Program-made: the position numbers and the translations under genes
DNA from: Agromyces archimandritae
GTDB lineage: Bacteria; Actinomycetota; Actinomycetes; Actinomycetales; Microbacteriaceae
Length of the DNA: 64,000 nt
Reading direction: 5' to 3'
NCBI RefSeq assembly: GCF_018024495.1
Contig: NZ_CP071696.1
Coordinates: 682,001 to 746,000 of the forward strand
In this document: positions 1 to 10,277 of the stretch, piece by piece
Layout of the letters: each line of letters begins with the position of its first letter
Numbering within the stretch: the stretch's first letter is position 1
Notes under the pieces: model-generated
What the model was told of the DNA's origin: nothing
What the model saw: only the letters and a program-made list of their open reading frames with translations
Database searches by the model: none

Positions 1-919
1 GCACCTGGGTCGCGAGCTCGACGACGCGTTCCCGGCGACGCAGGTTGATCGCGTCCACCTCGCGCAGGAACGCGACCGATTCGGCCCGGCCGAGCTCCTC
101 TGCGCGAGCGCTGAACGCCCGGATGTCCTTCGGCAGGCATCCGCCGCCGAAGCCGATGCCTGCGTTCAGGAATCGCCGACCGATCCGGGCGTCGTGCCCG
201 ATCGCATCCGCGAGCTGGGTGACGTCGGCACCGACGACCTCGGCGATCTCGGCCATCGCGTTGATGAAGCTGATCTTCGTCGCCAGGAACGCGTTCGCGG
301 CGGTCTTGACGAGTTCGGCGGTCGCATAGTCGGTCACGAGCCGCGGAATGCCGGTCGCAAGAGGACCTGCATACACCTCGTCGAGCACCTCGACCGCTCG
401 TCCGCCGTCGGGGACGCCGTACACGATGCGGTCCGGTGTCAGCGTGTCGGCGACCGCGAAGCCCTCGCGGAGGAACTCCGGATTCCAGGCGACTTCAGCC
501 CCGCTCCCCGCGGCACGGATGCGCTCTGCGATCGATGCGGCCGTGCCGACGGGGACCGTGCTCTTCCCGACGACGACCGCGTCATCCGGAATGACCGGGA
601 CGAGGGAGGCGACAGCGGCATCGACGAAGCGCAGATCGGCGGCATCGGAGTCGGCCATCTGCGGCGTGCCCACCGCGAGGAAATGCACCCGGGCATCGCC
701 CGCATCGGCGATCTCGGTCGTGAACCTCAGCCGCCCCGAAGCCACGCCCTCGCGCAACAGCTCGGGCAGGCCCGGCTCGAAGAACGGCGCCTCCCCCCGC
801 GAGAGCCGCTCGACCTTCAGCGGATCGGTGTCCACGCCGATGACGTCATGGCCGAGCTTCGCCATCGCCGCGGCGTGCACCGCACCGAGATATCCGCATC
901 CGATCACCGAAATCTTCAT
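1..919 (-). CDS. ugd: UDP-glucose 6-dehydrogenase, C-terminus cut by window edge
   Basis: Oxidises UDP-glucose to UDP-glucuronate with NAD, in the cytoplasm, supplying uronic acid for wall polysaccharide. The 306 visible codons open with a Rossmann dinucleotide motif ([16 protein letters not shown]) and reach the catalytic-cysteine motif [10 protein letters not shown], with the cysteine at residue 261. The family is usually about 430-450 residues, so the C-terminal UDP-binding domain lies outside the window. The ATG at 919 is preceded by AGGAG at a normal distance. It is divergent from the glycerophosphotransferase gene at 1105, which suits a teichuronic-type or other uronate-containing polymer. 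The family call is firm; GDP-mannose dehydrogenase is a relative but less likely. Confidence 0.93.
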   Translation of the reverse strand, partial: MKISVIGCGYLGAVHAAAMAKLGHDVIGVDTDPLKVERLSRGEAPFFEPGLPELLREGVASGRLRFTTEIADAGDARVHFLAVGTPQMADSDAADLRFVDAAVASLVPVIPDDAVVVGKSTVPVGTAASIAERIRAAGSGAEVAWNPEFLREGFAVADTLTPDRIVYGVPDGGRAVEVLDEVYAGPLATGIPRLVTDYATAELVKTAANAFLATKISFINAMAEIAEVVGADVTQLADAIGHDARIGRRFLNAGIGFGGGCLPKDIRAFSARAEELGRAESVAFLREVDAINLRRRERVVELATQV

Positions 920-1090
920 GTCACTCCTGCTCCACCCCGAGCCGTTCTCGAGCCGAATCCATTGTCGCCCACCGCTTCGGCCGGCCGCCCCGGGAAGCGC
1001 CTCGCTCCAGTCGAACTGGTGCCCCAATTCGCGGGGTCGCTCTCACAACACGCTGGGAGGCAACTCAACAAGCCCGACGAACGGGGGGCA

Positions 1091-1096
1091 TATGGT
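1091..1096 (+). promoter_or_regulatory. -10 box for the 1105 gene
   Basis: TATGGT lies 8 nt before the ATG at 1105 and there is no Shine-Dalgarno sequence, so the mRNA is probably leaderless or has a leader of one base. Confidence 0.5.
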
Positions 1097-1104
1097 GGAG
1101 CGTC

Positions 1105-2874
1105 ATGTCAGCTGCCGATTCATCGCACCCGGATCGCGGATCGTTTCGCGCGCGGTTCCGCAGGGCCGCGGGGCCGACGCTCGTCATCAACGTCGCCGCG
1201 TTGCTCGCCGCCGTCACCGCGGCCGTCGCCGGCCCCAGCGCGCCGGGCACCACCGCCGCGGTCGTCGCGATCGCCGTGCTCGCCTGGGTCGAAGCCCGAC
1301 GCGGCGGCAAACTCGCCCGCCTGCTCGCCTCGCACGTCCTCGCACGCGCCCTGCTGATCACGAGCGCCGTCGCGCTCGCGGCGGTCGGAGGGAGCTCCCT
1401 GCTCGTGCCGGCGGTGATGCTCGGCATCTCCACGCTGCTCGAACCCGTGCTGAAGCGCATCCTGGCCGGGGCGGTGCCGTATGCGGCGCAGCTGCCCGGC
1501 ATCCGCACCCGGAATCACGAGCTCGCCTCGCCGGCCGGCGTCGCCGTCGGCAACATGGGCGGGCTCGCCGTCCTCTTCGTCACCGACCTGCTCGCGATCC
1601 GCTCCGACGCGGTCTCGTGGAGCGTCGCGATCCTCGCGGTCGCCTCGATGCTCTTCGCCGTCGTCCTCGCGGTCGACGGCGTGCAGCGCATCCGCGCCCG
1701 TCGCGTCGCCGACCGCACCGTGAACGACGCCATGCGCGCCTACGCCCCGGCCTTCGCCGTGCACTGGGATGCGGGGCCCGGCACCGGCTACCAGCTGGCG
1801 ATGTGGCTGCCCTACCTCGAGCGCATCGGCGAGCCGTTCGTCATCATCCTCCGCAACCAGGCGACCTTCGACGAGACCGTCGGCCTCACCGACCGGCCCG
1901 TGCTGCTCCGCAAGACCCACGCCGACCTCGACGACATGATCGTGCCCACGCTGCGAGCCGCGTTCTACGTCAACAACGCCGTCCGCAACGCCCAGTTCGT
2001 GCGCTTCGCCGAACTCTGGCACGTGCAGCTGAACCACGGCGAGAGCGACAAGGCCCCGAGCTACAACCCGGTGCTGCGCGCCTACGACCGCAACTTCGTC
2101 GCCGGGCAGGCCGCAGTGGATCGCTTCGCCGCGCACGGCCTGGCGACCGCGCCCGAATACTTCGAGATCATCGGCCGGCCCCAACTCGAGCACGTGCGTC
2201 AGGCCGACGGGCCGCTGCCCGCCGTGCCCACCGTGCTGTACGCGCCGACGTGGGCCGGATTCAACGCCGACTCCGCCTACAGCTCGCTCGGCGTCGGGCC
2301 CGAACTCGTCACCCAGCTCGTCGAACGCGGCTGCCGGGTGCTGTTCCGGCCGCACCCCTACACCGACCGCTCCCCCGAGCTCGCGGCCGCCGCGGACACC
2401 GTGCGGGCGCTGCTCGAAGCCGACGAGGCGAAGACCGGCATCGGGCACGAGTTCGGCGAACGCGTCGCCTCCGAGCTCACCATCGCCGAGTGCTTCAACC
2501 TCGCCGATGCGCTCGTCTCCGACGTGTCGAGCGTCGTGCCCGACTTCCTGTTCTCGGGCAAGCCCTTCGCGATCTCGACGATGCTCGCCCCCGCCGAGGA
2601 GTTCATCGACGGGTACGCGATCGCCGCCGCCGGGTATGTGTTCGAGCCGACGCCGGAGAGCATCCGCGCCGCCCTCGACGACATGCTCGGCGTCGACACG
2701 AAACAGGCCGCCCGAGCCGTGGCCAAGGAGTACTACCTCGGCGGCGAATCGCCCGAATCCGTCTCGGCGCGCTTCATCGAGGCCGCCCGCGAGGTGATCG
2801 CGATGCCGAAGCCGCCCGCGATCGAAGCCGCTCGCGAAGCCGACCACGCGAGCGCACGGGGAGAAGGACGATGA
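1105..2874 (+). CDS. Membrane-anchored CDP-glycerol glycerophosphotransferase-family protein (first of a pair)
   Basis: 589 residues. The first ~200 residues carry about four hydrophobic segments (near 24-60, 90-115, 145-160 and 172-196). The rest is a CDP-glycerol:poly(glycerophosphate) glycerophosphotransferase domain with the family signatures [21 protein letters not shown] and a late [16 protein letters not shown]. TagF-type enzymes use two histidines in such HG and PHP motifs to transfer polyol phosphate from a CDP-polyol. It overlaps the following acetyltransferase by an ATGA junction, so the two are cotranslated. It is clearly paralogous to the gene at 3710: both share the LNHG and [10 protein letters not shown] blocks and both have a hydrophobic N-terminal half. 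The polymer and the CDP donor are unknown; chain polymerase or priming enzyme are both possible. Confidence 0.85.
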   Translation: MSAADSSHPDRGSFRARFRRAAGPTLVINVAALLAAVTAAVAGPSAPGTTAAVVAIAVLAWVEARRGGKLARLLASHVLARALLITSAVALAAVGGSSLLVPAVMLGISTLLEPVLKRILAGAVPYAAQLPGIRTRNHELASPAGVAVGNMGGLAVLFVTDLLAIRSDAVSWSVAILAVASMLFAVVLAVDGVQRIRARRVADRTVNDAMRAYAPAFAVHWDAGPGTGYQLAMWLPYLERIGEPFVIILRNQATFDETVGLTDRPVLLRKTHADLDDMIVPTLRAAFYVNNAVRNAQFVRFAELWHVQLNHGESDKAPSYNPVLRAYDRNFVAGQAAVDRFAAHGLATAPEYFEIIGRPQLEHVRQADGPLPAVPTVLYAPTWAGFNADSAYSSLGVGPELVTQLVERGCRVLFRPHPYTDRSPELAAAADTVRALLEADEAKTGIGHEFGERVASELTIAECFNLADALVSDVSSVVPDFLFSGKPFAISTMLAPAEEFIDGYAIAAAGYVFEPTPESIRAALDDMLGVDTKQAARAVAKEYYLGGESPESVSARFIEAAREVIAMPKPPAIEAAREADHASARGEGR

Positions 2875-3668
2875 ACGCCCCGCACGCCGGATCCACGGCG
2901 ACCGATCTGCTGCGGAAGGCGAAGCGGCGCCTCGTGCCCGCACCCGCCGGCGGTGCGACCGGCGGCCAGGGTGTCGCGGGCGTTCGCGGCGCCGACAACC
3001 TCACCCTCACCGGCAAAGCCGAACTGCACTGCGAGGCACCGGTGTCCTTCCACCGGCCCGTCACGTTCAAGAAGCGCACCCGCATCGGCGCGTTCACCTA
3101 CCTGAACGACGGGTTCATCGACCACCTGGCATCCATCGGCCGTTACTGCGCGATCGGGCAGGAACTGCGCATCGGCGAACCGAACCATCCGATCGACTGG
3201 CTGAGCATCGCCAACTTCCAGTACAACGGCAACGAATTCGGCTGGCATCCGGCCGCCGACGCCTACGAGCCGACGTCCCCGCGCATCCGCGGCACGCACT
3301 TCGCCGGCGGCGCCGCGCGCATCGGCAACGACGTGTGGATCGGGGCGCGCGTCACCATCCTCCGCGACGTCGAGATCGGCGACGGGGCGATCGTCGCCGC
3401 CGGCGCCGTCGTCGTCAAAGACGTGCCGCCGTACGCGATCGTCGGCGGCGTGCCCGCCCGCGTGCTGCGCTACCGCTTCGACGAGGAGACGATCGCAGCG
3501 CTCCGCGAACTCGAATGGTGGCGCTTCAGCCCGAACGACCTGGCCGGCGTGCCGTTCCACGAACCCGCCGCCGCGATCGAGGAGATCCGATCGCGCGTGG
3601 ATGCCGGGCGCATCGCGCCGTACGAGCCCGAGGAGACGGTGCTCACCCGGCGGTCGCTCGGCGGCTGA
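2871..3668 (+). CDS. Hexapeptide-repeat (LbH, CatB-like) acetyltransferase
   Basis: 265 residues. Left-handed beta-helix hexapeptide repeats begin near residue 40 (IGAFTYLND) and return near 145-190 ([40 protein letters not shown]). The [14 protein letters not shown] ending is typical of CatB/VatD-like O-acetyltransferases that use acetyl-CoA. The ATG at 2871 overlaps the upstream stop (ATGA), so translation is coupled to the glycerophosphotransferase before it. It sits between two polymerase paralogues, which suggests it acetylates the same polymer or a precursor. The acceptor cannot be told from sequence. Confidence 0.87.
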   Translation: MNAPHAGSTATDLLRKAKRRLVPAPAGGATGGQGVAGVRGADNLTLTGKAELHCEAPVSFHRPVTFKKRTRIGAFTYLNDGFIDHLASIGRYCAIGQELRIGEPNHPIDWLSIANFQYNGNEFGWHPAADAYEPTSPRIRGTHFAGGAARIGNDVWIGARVTILRDVEIGDGAIVAAGAVVVKDVPPYAIVGGVPARVLRYRFDEETIAALRELEWWRFSPNDLAGVPFHEPAAAIEEIRSRVDAGRIAPYEPEETVLTRRSLGG

Positions 3669-3696
3669 ACGTCTCCCGACCGGGCGCCGACTCTCC

Positions 3697-3702
3697 TAGG
3701 AT
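3697..3702 (+). promoter_or_regulatory. -10 box of a leaderless promoter
   Basis: TAGGAT ends 7 nt before the GTG at 3710. No ribosome-binding site is present between box and start, which fixes the GTG as the likely leaderless start. Confidence 0.6.
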
Positions 3703-3709
3703 TGAGGCC

Positions 3710-5416
3710 GTGCGGCGACCGACGACAGACGATCTGGAACGCGCGAACGAACTCGCCGCGCAGTTGCGCCTCCGCGCGACGGGCCTCGCCCTTCCCGAGA
3801 CCGTCATCCACGCCGCCTCGCTCGCCGCGGTCCTCGTCGCCGTCTTCTCCCCCGTCGCCGGAACCCTGACGGTCGTCGCCGTCGCTGCGGTCATGCTCCT
3901 CGTCGGCGCCGGTGCCCGCCGCTTCCAGCGGCCGCGCCTCGACAACGGTCTCCGGGTCGCTCGCATTCTGCTCTCGGCCGCGCTCGCCGTCGCGGCTCCG
4001 GCAGCCGCGGCCCCGGCAGCGCTGCTCGCGCTCGTCGCGCTCGGCGAGTTGCCCCTCGCCCGTGCCGAGATCGTCGCGCGCCCCGCGATGGCGAACGTCG
4101 CCGGGGTGCGGCACCGCCGCTCCCTGCCCGGCGGCGGCGTGCTGGCGATCACGACCGCCTGCATCGGCGTAGCCGGCGCCCTGCTGCTGCTCGACGCGCG
4201 CGCCGGATGGATCTGGATCCCGGCGGGCGTCGCGGCACTCGTCACCGCCCTCAAGGCCTTCGGCGACCTCGTGCGGATCCGGGATCGGCACCGGCAGGAC
4301 GCCCGGGTCGGCGGCATCCTCGCCGAGCTGGCCCCTCGGTTCGCGGTCTATTGGGACGGCGAGCCCGGCACCGCCTACCAGCTCGCGATGTGGACCCCGA
4401 ACCTCGACGCGCTCCGCCGCCCCTACGTCGTGATCGTCCGGGATCCCGACATGCTCGACGAGGCCGCAGCCGCCACTCGAAGCCCCGTTTTCGTTCGCAT
4501 CCGCCACTCCGATCTCGACGAGATGGTCGTGCCCGGCATGACGAGCGCGTTCTACGTGAACAACGCGCTCAGCAACGCGAACTTCGTGCGCTTCCCGGGC
4601 ATCTGGCATCTCCAGCTGAACCACGGCGACAGCGGCAAGGCCCCCAGCTTCAACCCGTCGATGCGCATGTACGATCGCGACTTCGTCGCCGGACCCGCGG
4701 CGATCGAGCGGTTCGCCGAGCACGGCATCGACACCCGGCCCGGTTTCTTCGAGATCGTCGGCCGCCCCCAGACGGCCGCTGTGTCGACGACGCCGCGGAG
4801 ACCGGACGGGGCCGTCGAGCGCGTGCTGTACGCCCCGACCTGGGCGGGCTTCAACGCGGACACGGCGCACAGTTCGCTCATCGCCGGCCCCGACATCGTG
4901 CGCGAGCTCATCCGTCGCGAGCAGACCGTGTGGTTCCGGCCGCACCCGAACACGCGGCTGAACGACGAGCTCGAACGTTCGGCCGGCGAGGTGCGGCGCA
5001 TCCTCCGCGAGGATCGCGACGCGAACGGGCGCCAGCATGTCTTCGACGACCCGCCCGCGCACACCCTGTTCGAGATGTTCGACGCGAGCGACGCCCTGAT
5101 CACGGACGTGTCGAGCGTGCTCTCGGACTACCTCGCGACGGGCAAACCGTACGCGATCTCCTCGATGCTGCAGCCGGCCGAGCTCTTCTCCGAGCTCTCT
5201 CCGGTCGCGCAGGGCGGGTACGTGTTCACCCCCGACGCGCGTTCGATCACCGCCGCGGTGGATGCGCTCCTCGGGCCGGACCCGGCGCGGGCGGCCCGCG
5301 AGGGTCTGCGCGCCGAGGTCCTCGGCACCGCGGTCGCACCGGACCCGGCGGCGGCCTTCGCCGAGGCCGCGCTCCGCTACGTCGACGCTGCGAAGGGCGC
5401 GGCGGGGACGAGGTGA
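3710..5416 (+). CDS. Membrane-anchored CDP-glycerol glycerophosphotransferase-family protein (second of the pair)
   Basis: 568 residues from the GTG at 3710, chosen because a TAGGAT box sits exactly 7 nt upstream; the frame is open much further upstream but runs through the acetyltransferase gene. The N-terminal ~190 residues are Ala/Val/Leu-rich with several membrane segments. The C-terminal glycerophosphotransferase domain shows [24 protein letters not shown] and TDVSSVLSDYLATGKP. It matches the gene at 1105 block for block, so the pair arose by duplication around the acetyltransferase. Its separate promoter implies it can be expressed independently of the first copy. The product is probably a wall polyol-phosphate polymer, with substrate unknown. 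It converges on the acyltransferase at 5426. Confidence 0.84.
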   Translation: MRRPTTDDLERANELAAQLRLRATGLALPETVIHAASLAAVLVAVFSPVAGTLTVVAVAAVMLLVGAGARRFQRPRLDNGLRVARILLSAALAVAAPAAAAPAALLALVALGELPLARAEIVARPAMANVAGVRHRRSLPGGGVLAITTACIGVAGALLLLDARAGWIWIPAGVAALVTALKAFGDLVRIRDRHRQDARVGGILAELAPRFAVYWDGEPGTAYQLAMWTPNLDALRRPYVVIVRDPDMLDEAAAATRSPVFVRIRHSDLDEMVVPGMTSAFYVNNALSNANFVRFPGIWHLQLNHGDSGKAPSFNPSMRMYDRDFVAGPAAIERFAEHGIDTRPGFFEIVGRPQTAAVSTTPRRPDGAVERVLYAPTWAGFNADTAHSSLIAGPDIVRELIRREQTVWFRPHPNTRLNDELERSAGEVRRILREDRDANGRQHVFDDPPAHTLFEMFDASDALITDVSSVLSDYLATGKPYAISSMLQPAELFSELSPVAQGGYVFTPDARSITAAVDALLGPDPARAAREGLRAEVLGTAVAPDPAAAFAEAALRYVDAAKGAAGTR

Positions 5417-5425
5417 TGAGGCGGG

Positions 5426-7522
5426 CTACTCGTCGCGACCGAGGGCGATGAGCTCTTGCGCGGCCGGCAGGATGTCGGGGGCGAGGGTGGCCGCGAAGGT
5501 CTCGGTCATGTGATTCTGATCGAAGTACGCGATGACGCCGCCGATGATCGATCTGCAGACTCCGTCCGCACAGAAGCGGTGCGTGAGATCGAGGACCTCC
5601 ACGTCCGGCGAGCCGAGTTCCTCGACGGCATCCGCCATGGGATCGACGGGGATGGAAGCCATGGTGCTCTCGCAGGCGTCGAGCGCATCGTCGGCCGCGG
5701 CGACGCAATCGGGCACGGTCGTCACCTGCGGCACGGGCGTGTCGCGCATCACGAGCACCGGGGTGTCGCTCGCGGCCCACTGCGCGAGCACGTCCCGGTA
5801 GGGCGTGCGAGCCGCGGATTGCGTCTCTTCGTAGCTCATCCCGGCCAAGGGCATCGAAGTGCGGTTGGAGGTGACGATGAGGTCGTAGCCCCCGGCCGCG
5901 ATCTCGTCGATCGCCCGGGCGTTCCACTCGCCGCAGTTCTCGCGTTGCTCCGCCGTCGGCATCCCGATCGGCACCTCCACCGTGTAGCACACGCTGATGA
6001 GGTATGTCGTGATCGACCAGTTCTCCTCATCGGCGAGTTGCTGCAGCGCCGGGAGCCAGTGACCGGCATGCGAGTTGCCGACGAGGGCGACCCTGGTCGC
6101 TTCGGGGTCGTCGCTGCCGTAGTGGCAGGTCTTCCAGCCGCTCAGGTCGCCGAGCACCCAGCAATCGTCCTCGTAGGCGGCGGGCTTGTCGCCGGCGGCG
6201 AAGACGGGGCTCGTGTACAGCTCGTCGCCGGCCGGTTCGCATCCGGCGTCGCGCATGGCGGCGGCACCGAAGCAGTCGAGTTCGGCGTCGAGCCCCTGCT
6301 GGATCTGCGCCGCGGTCCGTCGTTCCTCGGCCGCGGCGACTCCGGCGAGCGAGAGCCCGGATGCGGCGACCACCGCCATGATCGCGACCATGGCGATATA
6401 GGAACGCCGCAGCGGGGTACCGAGGGGCTTCCGGCCCCGGAACCGGTCCTCGATCCAGCGCTTCGTGGCGAGCGAGAGCAGCACGACGACCGCGATGGCG
6501 ATGGCTTTGTCGAACCAGTTCATCTCGCGACCGAGTGCGTACGGCACGAGCACCACGGCCGGCCAATGCCACAGGTACACGCTGTACGAGATGTCGCCGA
6601 GGGTCTGGACGCCGCGCAGGCGGGCGATCGGCGCGGGCGAACGCCGGCCGGCGGGGTCGGAGGCCGCGATGACCATGAGGGTGCCGGCCACCGGGGCGAG
6701 CGCGATCCACCCCGGGAACGGCATGGCCGGCGTGATGAGGACGGCAGAGGCCAGGATGACGAGGAAGCCCGCCCAGGCGAGGAGCGCGGCCGCCCCTGGC
6801 CGTGCCCGCATGCGCTCGGCCAGCCACGGGGCGGCGAAGGCGAGCAGACCCCCGGCACCGAGTTCCCAGGCCCGCGTCCATGTGACGAAATACGACGCCG
6901 CGGGGTCGACGACGACGCCGACGACCGAAGCGAGCAGCGAGGCTCCGACGACGAGCGACAGGACGATGCCGATCGCCCGTCGCGGGCGGGCGCGCACGAG
7001 CATCCACACGAGGAAGAACAGCACGGGCCAGACGAGGTAGAACTGCTCCTCGATGGAGAGCGACCAGTAGTGCTGGACGGGCGTCGGCGGTGCATCCGCG
7101 GCGAGATAGTCGACGGACTGCCCGGCGAGGAACCAGTTCTCGATGTACAGCCCCGCGAAGACGGACTGCAGCCCGGTGCTCTGCCAGAGCGTCGTGGGCG
7201 CGAAGATGGCGGTGCCGAGCAGGGTGATGAGGAGAACCGTGCCCGCGGCCGGCAGCAGGCGCCGGATGCGCCGGCCCCAGAACTCGGTCAGCCCCCGGCC
7301 GGTCGTCGGCGGCTTGGAGAGCAGGTGCGAGGTGATGAGGAAGCCGGAGATGACGAAGAAGACGTCGACCCCCACGAAGCCGCCGCCGAGCCGAGCCGGC
7401 CAGAAGTGGTAGACGACGACCAGGGCGACGGCAAGTGCCCGGAGCGCTTGGATGTCGACGCGCGCGGGGCGCGCCGCAGGAACCACGGGCTTCTGCACGG
7501 CGGGCGCGGACAATGCGGTCAT
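5426..7522 (-). CDS. OafA-type O-acyltransferase with C-terminal SGNH domain (copy 1)
   Basis: 698 residues. Residues ~1-370 form an acyltransferase-3 membrane domain of about 10-11 helices, opening with the R-x10-H signature (QALRALAVALVVVYHFWP) and VGVDVFFVISGFLI. The C-terminal extracytoplasmic part has an SGNH hydrolase fold: nucleophile block VGNSHAGHW, with Asn where the usual motif is GDSH, and the late Asp-His block FDQNH. Such proteins move acetyl groups across the membrane and onto polysaccharide hydroxyls, as in O-antigen and peptidoglycan acetylation. It is one of three in this window (also 32311 and 52749). A TAGTGT box 9 nt upstream of the ATG implies a leader of only 2-3 nt. 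Confidence 0.9.
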   Translation of the reverse strand: MTALSAPAVQKPVVPAARPARVDIQALRALAVALVVVYHFWPARLGGGFVGVDVFFVISGFLITSHLLSKPPTTGRGLTEFWGRRIRRLLPAAGTVLLITLLGTAIFAPTTLWQSTGLQSVFAGLYIENWFLAGQSVDYLAADAPPTPVQHYWSLSIEEQFYLVWPVLFFLVWMLVRARPRRAIGIVLSLVVGASLLASVVGVVVDPAASYFVTWTRAWELGAGGLLAFAAPWLAERMRARPGAAALLAWAGFLVILASAVLITPAMPFPGWIALAPVAGTLMVIAASDPAGRRSPAPIARLRGVQTLGDISYSVYLWHWPAVVLVPYALGREMNWFDKAIAIAVVVLLSLATKRWIEDRFRGRKPLGTPLRRSYIAMVAIMAVVAASGLSLAGVAAAEERRTAAQIQQGLDAELDCFGAAAMRDAGCEPAGDELYTSPVFAAGDKPAAYEDDCWVLGDLSGWKTCHYGSDDPEATRVALVGNSHAGHWLPALQQLADEENWSITTYLISVCYTVEVPIGMPTAEQRENCGEWNARAIDEIAAGGYDLIVTSNRTSMPLAGMSYEETQSAARTPYRDVLAQWAASDTPVLVMRDTPVPQVTTVPDCVAAADDALDACESTMASIPVDPMADAVEELGSPDVEVLDLTHRFCADGVCRSIIGGVIAYFDQNHMTETFAATLAPDILPAAQELIALGRDE

Positions 7523-7531
7523 CGGCGGCAG

Positions 7532-7537
7532 ACACTA
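7532..7537 (-). promoter_or_regulatory. -10 box for the 7522 gene
   Basis: TAGTGT on the minus strand, 9 nt before the ATG at 7522. The predicted mRNA is almost leaderless. Confidence 0.5.
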
Positions 7538-7584
7538 CCATCGGGGCATCCGAGCCGGCAATGAAGCCGGACCGGCGCGCCGTG

Positions 7585-7590
7585 TAGCAT
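7585..7590 (+). promoter_or_regulatory. -10 box with conventional leader
   Basis: TAGCAT is followed about 25 nt later by AGGAG (7614-7618) and the ATG at 7623, so this gene has a short normal leader, unlike many neighbours. Confidence 0.45.
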
Positions 7591-7622
7591 CGAACGACCC
7601 CCATCCGCGTCCCAGGAGCCCC

Positions 7623-10262
7623 ATGTCCACGAGATTCAGTCTCGTTTCGGCGGTTTATAACGTCGCGCGCTATCTTCCGGAATTCTTCGCCTCACTCGAG
7701 CAGCAGAGCTACGGCTTCGAGGGCATCGAGGTCGTCCTCGTCGACGACGGGTCGACCGACGACTCGCTCGCCCTCGCCGAGGCGTTCGCCGCCCGTCATG
7801 CGAACGTCCGCGTGCTCTCGCAGGAGAACGCCGGTCAGGGTGCGGCTCGGAACGCCGGGATCGCGGTCGCCACCGGAGAGTGGGTCACGTTCGTCGATCC
7901 CGATGACGTGCTCGACGAGGTGTACTTCGCCGAGGTCGCCGCGCTCATGGACGCTCCTGCGGCCCAGGAGGCCGAGGTCTTCGGCGCGCACACCATCATG
8001 TGGGACGAAGCGAACGATCGCCGCACCGACACCCATCCGAACGCCTTCCGCTTCAGCAACGGCAACGCGGTCGTCGACCTCGAGCGGCATCCGAATTTCG
8101 TGCACGGACAGGCTCCGCTCACCTTCTTCCGCACCGAGATCATCCGCCGCGAGGGCCTCGCCTTCGACGACCGGCTGCGGACGCGGTTCGAGGACGGGAA
8201 GTTCGTCGCCGAATACCTGCTCGCGCTCGATCGCCCCGTGCTCGGTCTCGTCGCCGAGGCTCGTTACTACTATCGGCGCCGAGCCGACGGCAGTTCGAGC
8301 GTGCAGAACGCCCGCGGCGACGACCGGACCTACCGCACGGTCGCCGTGCACGGGTACCTTCCGCTCGTCGAGCGTGCGCAGGCTCGCTTCGATGCGGTGC
8401 CGAAGTGGCTGCAGACCCTGATCGTCTACGACGTGCTCTGGCTCATGCACGTCGACGCCCGCGACCACGTCGCCACTCAGACCGTGGATCCCGCCGTCCT
8501 CGCCCGCTTCGTCGACGACCTCCGTTCGGTCGTCGAGTCGTTCACGACCGAACAGGTCGTGCGCTTCGATCTCATGAAGTTCCCCTTCTGGTTGCGGTTC
8601 GCGCTCGCGTTCGGCGTCGCCGATCACGATGCGACGGGCCCGGTGACGGCGGACATCGTCGATCCCGACCGGGGCCTCCTGCGACTCCGCTACCTCTACA
8701 GCGGCCGCCGGCCCGAGGAGCACCTGCGGCACGCCGGCCACGACATCGTGGCCCACCACACCAAGACCGTCGTGCGGACGATCTTCGGGCAGGATGTCGT
8801 CAAGGAGCGCATCCTCTGGGTCACGGCGGATGCCGGCGTCCAGCTCGACCTCGACGGCAAACCGCAGCCGATCACCGACGACGGACTCTCCGGCCCCGAG
8901 TACCGCGTGACGGGCCGCATCCTGGACGAGATCCACGAGAAGCGTGTCGAGGCGACCCCGCCGAAGTTCCGCGTGCGCGAACGCTCCATGTACCGGGTGC
9001 TGCGTTCGGCGGCCGGTCGAACGCTGCGCTGGATGCGCAACGCCATGCGCAAGTCGACGCTCGCCGACCTCGCCGTCGCGATCGAGCTGCGCTTCCCGTG
9101 GCACCGCGCCCGGTACTACGACGCCTGGGCGCTCATGGACCGGGAATGGGACGCGAACGACAGCGCCGAGGAGCTCTACCGGTGGCTGCGCGCGAACCGA
9201 CCCGAGCTGAAGCTCTGGTTCGTGCTCAGCAAGGACTCCCCCGACTGGGCGCGCCTGAAGGCCGACGGCTTCAAGCTCGTCGCCTACGGCAGCCGCAGCT
9301 GGCGCATCCTCGTGCTGATGGCCGCAGAGCTCATCTCGAGCCACGTCGACGCGCCGATCATCAACCCGTTCCGCAAGCGTTACGGGCGCGAGCGCTGGCG
9401 CTTCACCTTCCTGCAGCACGGCGTCATCAAGGGCGACCTGTCCGAGTGGCTGAACCAGAAGGACATCCAGACCTTCGTCACCTCGACGCAGGACGAGTAC
9501 GACTACATCGCCGGCGAAGGGCCGTTTAAGTTCTCGACCCGCGAGGTGCGCCTGACCGGGCTGCCCCGCTTCGACGCCCTGCTTCGCAAGGCCGACGCCT
9601 ACCCGGAGAAGCCGCGCTACATCCTCATCGCCCCGACCTGGCGGAAGTCCCTCTCGCAGACCCTCGCGGTGCGCACGCAGCGATACGAGAAGTCGAGCGG
9701 GTTCATGGAGAGCGAGTTCGCGCAGACCTGGCAGCGGATCGTGAAATCGCCCGAGCTGCGCGCCGTCGCAGACGAACGGGACCTGCGGATCGTGTTCATG
9801 CCGCACCCGAACCTGCAGATGTACCTCGACGAGTTCGAGGTGCCCGACGACGTCCTCATCGTGCGCTACGGCGTCGATGACGTGCAGGAGATCGTCGCGG
9901 GCTCGGCCGTCATGCTCACCGACTATTCGTCGATCGCGTTCAATATGGCCTACCTGCAGCGCCCCGTCGTCTATTTCCAGTTCGACCGGGACCGCTATTG
10001 GCTCGAGCACACGGAGCGCCAGGGCTACTTCGACTACGAGACGCACGGCTTCGGCCCGGTCGAGACCGATCCGGATGAAGCGGTGCGTCGCCTCGGCGAG
10101 GTCATCGACGGCGAACACCCCGAGTACCTCGAGCGGGCCCGGCGCACCTTCCCGGTGCGCGACGGCCGCAACTCCGAGCGCGTCTACCGCGCCATCGTGA
10201 ACGCCGGGCGCCGCGTCCCGCCGGCGAAAGCCGGCAAGGCGGCCGCGCCCGACCACTGGTGA
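7623..10262 (+). CDS. GT2 glycosyltransferase fused to CDP-glycerol glycerophosphotransferase (copy 1)
   Basis: 879 residues. Residues ~5-230 are a GT-A family 2 transferase: SAVYNVARYLPEF, VLVDDGSTDDS, and the metal-binding FVDPDDVLDE near residue 95. Residues ~480-860 are a glycerophosphotransferase: LQHGVIKGDLSEW, APTWRKSLSQ, FMPHPNLQM and LTDYSSIAFNMAYLQRPVVYF. One chain could therefore add both a sugar and a polyol phosphate, as expected for a teichoic acid whose repeat contains both; this is inference. The start is fixed by AGGAG 4 nt before the ATG. The same domain order recurs in the 34442-37708 protein. It ends 15 bases before the convergent acetyltransferase gene. Confidence 0.88.
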   Translation: MSTRFSLVSAVYNVARYLPEFFASLEQQSYGFEGIEVVLVDDGSTDDSLALAEAFAARHANVRVLSQENAGQGAARNAGIAVATGEWVTFVDPDDVLDEVYFAEVAALMDAPAAQEAEVFGAHTIMWDEANDRRTDTHPNAFRFSNGNAVVDLERHPNFVHGQAPLTFFRTEIIRREGLAFDDRLRTRFEDGKFVAEYLLALDRPVLGLVAEARYYYRRRADGSSSVQNARGDDRTYRTVAVHGYLPLVERAQARFDAVPKWLQTLIVYDVLWLMHVDARDHVATQTVDPAVLARFVDDLRSVVESFTTEQVVRFDLMKFPFWLRFALAFGVADHDATGPVTADIVDPDRGLLRLRYLYSGRRPEEHLRHAGHDIVAHHTKTVVRTIFGQDVVKERILWVTADAGVQLDLDGKPQPITDDGLSGPEYRVTGRILDEIHEKRVEATPPKFRVRERSMYRVLRSAAGRTLRWMRNAMRKSTLADLAVAIELRFPWHRARYYDAWALMDREWDANDSAEELYRWLRANRPELKLWFVLSKDSPDWARLKADGFKLVAYGSRSWRILVLMAAELISSHVDAPIINPFRKRYGRERWRFTFLQHGVIKGDLSEWLNQKDIQTFVTSTQDEYDYIAGEGPFKFSTREVRLTGLPRFDALLRKADAYPEKPRYILIAPTWRKSLSQTLAVRTQRYEKSSGFMESEFAQTWQRIVKSPELRAVADERDLRIVFMPHPNLQMYLDEFEVPDDVLIVRYGVDDVQEIVAGSAVMLTDYSSIAFNMAYLQRPVVYFQFDRDRYWLEHTERQGYFDYETHGFGPVETDPDEAVRRLGEVIDGEHPEYLERARRTFPVRDGRNSERVYRAIVNAGRRVPPAKAGKAAAPDHW

Positions 10263-10277
10263 CCGGGCGGAACCGGA

